DNA of 64,000 bases, taken from positions 957,728-1,021,727 of the forward strand of contig NZ_CANMBB010000001.1 of assembly GCF_947495965.1 (NCBI RefSeq). The letters are read 5' to 3'. Origin of the DNA: an uncultured Maribacter sp. (GTDB lineage: Bacteria; Bacteroidota; Bacteroidia; Flavobacteriales; Flavobacteriaceae). Shown one piece after another: positions 63,445 to 64,000 of this stretch. The first letter of the stretch is position 1. Every line of letters begins with the position of its first letter. The translations under genes were made by a program, and so were the position numbers. Below the pieces are notes generated by a model that saw nothing but the letters and a program-made list of their open reading frames with translations, was not told the DNA's origin and did no database searches.

Positions 63445-64000
63445 CTATTTCTTGCCTTCTTTTATATTAATCTTAAGTGTTTTTAAGATTGCTTCTAACT
63501 GAAACATATAATCTCTCTTTTCTGTTGCTGGTGCAAACGTAAAACCTTCTAGTACTAATTTTCTATTGTTTTTAGTATCCTCAATAATATACGTTATAAA
63601 AGGTCCTGCCATAGGATAGTTTTTTATATCCCAAATACCACGTACCTCTATAGCCTTCATTCCGCTTATTTCTGCAGGGAAAATATTAGGAGAAAAAGCT
63701 GGCTCTGTACGCATGTGTGTAATTTTGCCTTCTACATCTGGTCCTGGAATAAATTTCTCTCCAATAGAATCTCTCATACGCACTATATCCTTTACTAAAG
63801 TAGAATCTGTTTTAAAACTGTTTGCAGGTAATGTATAGGCTATTATATTTACTGTTCCTTTTGGGATTTGGTGGTCTATCCACACAAAATTATCTGCTTC
63901 TCTTCCTACTTTATAAATAGAAGGTATATTTAGGCTAATATTAAACTGGTTTTCTAAAGCTTTTTCTTTGTTTAAAGAACGTAAAAATCTTTTTTGAGCC
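63445..64000 (-). CDS. DUF4837-like protein, N-terminus cut off by window edge
   Basis: The frame is open from the right edge to a stop at 63445, giving 184 visible residues. It begins AQKRFLRSLNKEKALENQF and includes NIPSIYKVGREADNFVWIDHQIPKG, VRMRDSIGEKFIPGP and AIEVRGIWDIKNYPMAGPFITYIIED. This matches my memory of DUF4837, a Bacteroidota lipoprotein family of about 330 residues with no known activity. The signal sequence lies outside the window. A GTG at 63885 is internal, not the start. Confidence 0.8.
   Translation of the reverse strand, partial: AQKRFLRSLNKEKALENQFNISLNIPSIYKVGREADNFVWIDHQIPKGTVNIIAYTLPANSFKTDSTLVKDIVRMRDSIGEKFIPGPDVEGKITHMRTEPAFSPNIFPAEISGMKAIEVRGIWDIKNYPMAGPFITYIIEDTKNNRKLVLEGFTFAPATEKRDYMFQLEAILKTLKINIKEGKK

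Overview
The window is A+T-rich (roughly one third G+C by eye) and densely coding, with weak Shine-Dalgarno sites and -7 boxes of the Bacteroidota form TAnnTTTG. Together with gliding/type IX secretion genes (SprE/PorW, a type B secretion signal, PorP/SprF), SusC/SusD, an ATP synthase operon without atpD/atpC and many lineage-restricted DUF families, this indicates a marine-type member of the Flavobacteriaceae. No tRNA, rRNA, CRISPR array or complete insertion sequence was recognised.

Layout. 1-3015 (minus): a truncated sugar nucleotidyltransferase, a stray GIY-YIG gene bracketed by short GC-rich palindromes, dut, and a Wzx-type flippase. 3067-11864 (minus): atpG-A-H-F-E-B, a small membrane protein, atpZ, a bactofilin and the gliding/T9SS lipoprotein sprE, ending in a clear terminator. 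12050-14867 (minus): a DUF2059 secreted protein, then three tandem paralogous membrane proteins behind a PadR repressor. 15001-16834: a PaaE-like flavin/2Fe-2S reductase convergent with a patatin-like lipase.

17157-27282 (plus) is the most distinctive part. It is an operon resembling arsenosugar (organoarsenic) metabolism: DUF2064/TIGR04282-type transferase, SusC, SusD, Na+/solute symporter, a metallophosphoesterase-fold protein with altered metal-site residues, a CMD/AhpD-like protein and an ArsS-like radical SAM enzyme, followed by a TetR regulator. An 18-bp inverted repeat of form ACAAAC-N6-GTTTGT lies in front of both the operon and the regulator gene, suggesting a self-contained regulon coupling outer-membrane and inner-membrane uptake to the chemistry.

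27354-30269: a GT9 heptosyltransferase-like gene, DUF4254 and two membrane proteins. 30264-51795 (minus) is one long co-directional block: purD, then a surface polysaccharide locus (UXS, initiating sugar transferase, two polymerase/ligase-like proteins, glycosyltransferases, acetyltransferase, Wzx, UDP-glucuronate epimerase, the four dTDP-rhamnose genes, a Wzz-like protein, and an unexpected secreted PL22-like beta-propeller), then a DUF6909-type protein, a GH3-family protein and an M23 peptidase. 51971-62463 (plus): tatA, then a 2205-residue secreted DUF11-repeat protein with a type B T9SS signal, its PorP/SprF-like partner, and a SPOR/TPR/PD40/OmpA protein. 62679-63335: two 56-residue paralogous membrane proteins, each with its own terminator and missed by length-limited gene calls. 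63445 to the right edge: a truncated DUF4837-type protein.
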